Of a stretch of DNA of 64,000 nt, positions 62,701 to 64,000 are shown in pieces; position 1 is the first letter of the stretch, and every line of letters starts with the position of its first letter. The position numbers and the translations under genes are program-made. The stretch spans positions 1-64,000 of the forward strand of contig NBIV01000217.1 of NCBI GenBank assembly GCA_003194525.1, written 5' to 3'. Under the pieces are notes generated by a model that saw nothing but the letters and a program-made list of their open reading frames with translations, made no database searches and was not told where the DNA came from. The DNA comes from Gracilariopsis chorda (taxonomy: Eukaryota; Rhodophyta; Florideophyceae; Gracilariales; Gracilariaceae).

Positions 62701-64000
62701 GTGAGCGGTTCGGGGGATGGTGTCATTCGGGTGTGGAAGTTGGGCAGTGCCGAAACGCCTGTACTAACTATACAGGGTCATACCTGGGCTGTGAAGTCCG
62801 TCGCTCTGAGCGCAGATGGAAACCGTCTTGTCTCTAGCTCTGAGGATGGTACGGTTTTTGTGTGGAACACAGAGACCGGTGAGAAGATCGAGCCGTTCGA
62901 AGGATACGCAAGGCATGGAGAACGGGTCGGAGTGAGCGCAGATGGCCACGAGGTTGTGACTGAAGTATCTGATGGATCTGTTCGAGTGTGGAGCGTGGAG
63001 AACGCGGACACTGCCGATGTTCCGGATCGCTACAGAGGACGAGTGTGGTGTGTTGCGTACTGTGGTCGCGGCTCGAAAGTAGTTAGCGGGAGTGCTGATG
63101 GGTGCGTCCGGCTGTGGGACGGCGAGAGCGGCGACCGCATTGGCCAGCCTCTGGCAGCTCACACGGGAAAGGAGGTGGTGTGTGTTGCGGTCAGCGCGGA
63201 CGCGAATCGCATTGTGTCCGCATCGAGAGACGGTACTGTTCGAGTGTGGGACGCGAACAGCGGCGAAGCCGTTGCTGAGCATCTCTCATCCGCCCGAGGT
63301 TTTGGTATTGTGGCCGTCAACGACGACGGCACGCGAGTGGTGTTTTGTTTTGAAGAATGGGTTGACGTGTGGGACGTGGACAGCGATGGGGTGACCACTG
63401 TCACGCGTGATGCATGGTTGCGCACGTGTGTGGCGATCAGCGCTGATGGAGCGCGAATCGCCTTTTGTCCATCCGGTCACTCCGTAGTTGTGTGGGATGT
63501 GCACGCACGGCAGCAAGTGGGGTCGCCTCTTGAGGGACACACGGACGAAGTACGAAGTTTAGCGTTCAGTGGAGATGGGAAGCGACTGGAGTCTGGGTCG
63601 GGCGACCGCACAGTTCGCGTGTGGGATGTCGCCAGCGGGGGGGCGATCGGCCACCCGTTCGTCCACCACTGCGAAGTGGTTCATGTGCAATCGGACGTAG
63701 GTGGTGCCATGGTTGCATCGTATGATGAACGGGGTTACGGACGGCTGTGGGACGTGAAGCTTGGAAAGTGTGTGCTGACATCCAGCGACCCCACATGGAC
63801 CTCCACGTTACATCGCCTTGAAGTTGCTCGATTGCAATGGCATCCTCGGGTATTTCCAACAACCGAAATTGTGGCAAGCACTAGTGCTGAACACCAGCAA
63901 GTCCTGGCATCTATCGACGATACCGACAGAGGAATTGCTCCAGTCGGAGACGTTTACTTTTCGCAAAAGCACGGCTCCAGCTTTTGGCCGTTTTGTAAAC
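59707..64000 (+). CDS. NB-ARC-WD40 (NLR-like) protein, intact, runs off window
   Basis: From ATG 59707 one frame stays open to the window end (1431 codons, no stop). The last codons (HGSSFWPFCK) match the end of paralogue N1, whose stop follows about three residues later, so almost the whole gene is present. The N-terminal ~180 residues are charged helices (LGLSELVKRIDLVEDNKEKL; KSRLQDYKKRLQNNRDKV), perhaps a coiled coil or four-helix bundle. NB-ARC follows: GLGGVGKTCALRG, CLFLVDDIWWV, LVYTTRDKRF and GLPLAIGIAGA. After a helical middle (PWWNVEDDGFIHDN, APRPWVKPSVGILEEAGG) come about a dozen WD40 repeats (e.g. DGTVRVWDANSGEA). STAND NTPases of this layout are ligand-triggered switches; an immune or self-recognition role is inferred. 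Confidence 0.88.
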   Translation, partial: MVEPASAAAAAKAWDIGFLGLSELVKRIDLVEDNKEKLPELSEMYDNVLKEVDDLVKHDVFHDIAICNQNVKSRLQDYKKRLQNNRDKVRALENEVKSTKVWECWKRVEKPRKVMEECRAVTTEFRGYYDASVRPALERTAEAKAARERTNLERAQERTAVVFSSEPDSYVVRSNVPPNPPRLTLDYTTENTCEGRLKAEILRSLQSSSRIVGVVASGLGGVGKTCALRGLAREEDVKRKFPDGILYISLGNDSHVSDMISEIAWAVEITGGVRLANAVRAVGKVQEACNKAARWFKPHKCLFLVDDIWWVNGITSDVFGDLGIMLHRESILVYTTRDKRFLRGADKVVSFEARATHGQITEHMLLTHAGFGTDTELCSENRKAFDGILDICKGLPLAIGIAGATVKKYYDRRERNKQDAWVDYCRNLISKEENIIGESADRYGKVRLMVDSSLDVLKTSSGFTKSFEEMFRGFCVVRKQQKVSGQVLQRLWNLGELREAREVAERFDEVCLVQMTGSWNKFYVQLHDLVLDIAMRNASDRYEVTQWFGTLVDNYMPKRRRANTEVASDEAEVAQYNPRSRHSRKGFSCLMALAKRCFTSEENDAQGNTGEIEKGYTFRPWWNVEDDGFIHDNVCRILQGAGESKELLWLLERAQWVVMRLQKVGISRVEQDLAIGRKVSEKDKSNETAIGRYLKLVGSAARLSFAAVNENAYEAWFQMYGRMVWYAKHCERTQIFLSEIEEHAPRPWVKPSVGILEEAGGAASETVQIGNWYHILCISHGGGVVSILWTDGGHAYVTEYYKIDGSQKVQRLDLNDLADASSLGHHADNSDGQRSSSTMSISCTECTCGAFSDDQKRVVIGYSDGRIVVRNADSGYKLENCFESPDYLEVIAISGDGRTIVSASNRDYVRVWDASSENAVGNQVVGHWEQADTQCLAVSFDGNVIVSVSEGGRDSDYSNESSSIRIWDRKMGEMMTMLPEVRDDYVLCATVSRDGRRFVSGSGDGVIRVWKLGSAETPVLTIQGHTWAVKSVALSADGNRLVSSSEDGTVFVWNTETGEKIEPFEGYARHGERVGVSADGHEVVTEVSDGSVRVWSVENADTADVPDRYRGRVWCVAYCGRGSKVVSGSADGCVRLWDGESGDRIGQPLAAHTGKEVVCVAVSADANRIVSASRDGTVRVWDANSGEAVAEHLSSARGFGIVAVNDDGTRVVFCFEEWVDVWDVDSDGVTTVTRDAWLRTCVAISADGARIAFCPSGHSVVVWDVHARQQVGSPLEGHTDEVRSLAFSGDGKRLESGSGDRTVRVWDVASGGAIGHPFVHHCEVVHVQSDVGGAMVASYDERGYGRLWDVKLGKCVLTSSDPTWTSTLHRLEVARLQWHPRVFPTTEIVASTSAEHQQVLASIDDTDRGIAPVGDVYFSQKHGSSFWPFCK

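Noticed and set aside
1-64000. CRISPR arrays, rRNA genes and bacterial-type operons
   Set aside because: No regularly spaced identical repeats, no rRNA-like sequence and no operon layout were seen; the window is eukaryotic.

Overview
This is eukaryotic nuclear DNA. It contains spliceosomal introns, a U1 snRNP protein, a cytosolic-type seryl-tRNA synthetase, a spindle-checkpoint MadBub protein and many decaying eukaryotic transposons. The compact, mostly intronless genes, the high copia/gypsy content and the NB-ARC-WD40 proteins suggest a red alga, perhaps a florideophyte of the Chondrus type. That taxonomic guess is inference from gene style, not a proven identity.

Layout. 0.2-14.7 kb is transposon-dominated: a gypsy pol remnant (-), a two-gene PIF/Harbinger-like element, a piggyBac transposase interrupted by one stop, an intact pogo/Tigger-type transposase gene, a gypsy protease scrap, a gypsy element with LTR and primer-binding site, and a second LTR plus primer-binding site. 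15.1-19.6 kb (-) is a decayed NB-ARC-WD40 (NLR-like) gene. 20.6-23.6 kb (-) holds a bZIP factor and the 3' half of a Rab7-like gene with two recognisable introns. 23.7-41.9 kb is a second transposon belt: a decayed Harbinger copy, a copia element carrying a nested solo LTR, two inverted copies of another Harbinger-like family, an NLR N-terminal scrap and a 5.6-kb Mutator-like element with ~235-bp terminal inverted repeats. 42.6-44.8 kb (-) is an NLR-like pseudogene that has lost its NB-ARC domain. 45.2-49.2 kb holds a LINE tail, short repeats and unrecognised ORFs.

49.7-58.7 kb is a gene island with few repeats: a secreted Cys-rich protein (-), a CTR copper transporter (+), U1-C (+), SerRS (-), MadBub (+) and an HSDL2-like dehydrogenase (-). 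U1-C/SerRS and MadBub/dehydrogenase are convergent pairs with only 65 and 90 bp between stop codons. From 59.7 kb to the window end runs an intact NLR-like gene, in inverted orientation to its decayed relative at 15-19.6 kb.

The most interesting signals are: the NLR-like family, which keeps its NB-ARC and WD40 parts while the N-terminal helical module differs; an identical in-frame TAG in place of a probable Trp codon in two very diverged Harbinger-like transposases; a solo LTR whose removal with one 5-bp target duplication restores a copia reading frame; and an out-of-frame ATG reading frame overlapping the start of the bZIP gene. All coordinates and translations were worked out by eye; no alignment or database search was run.
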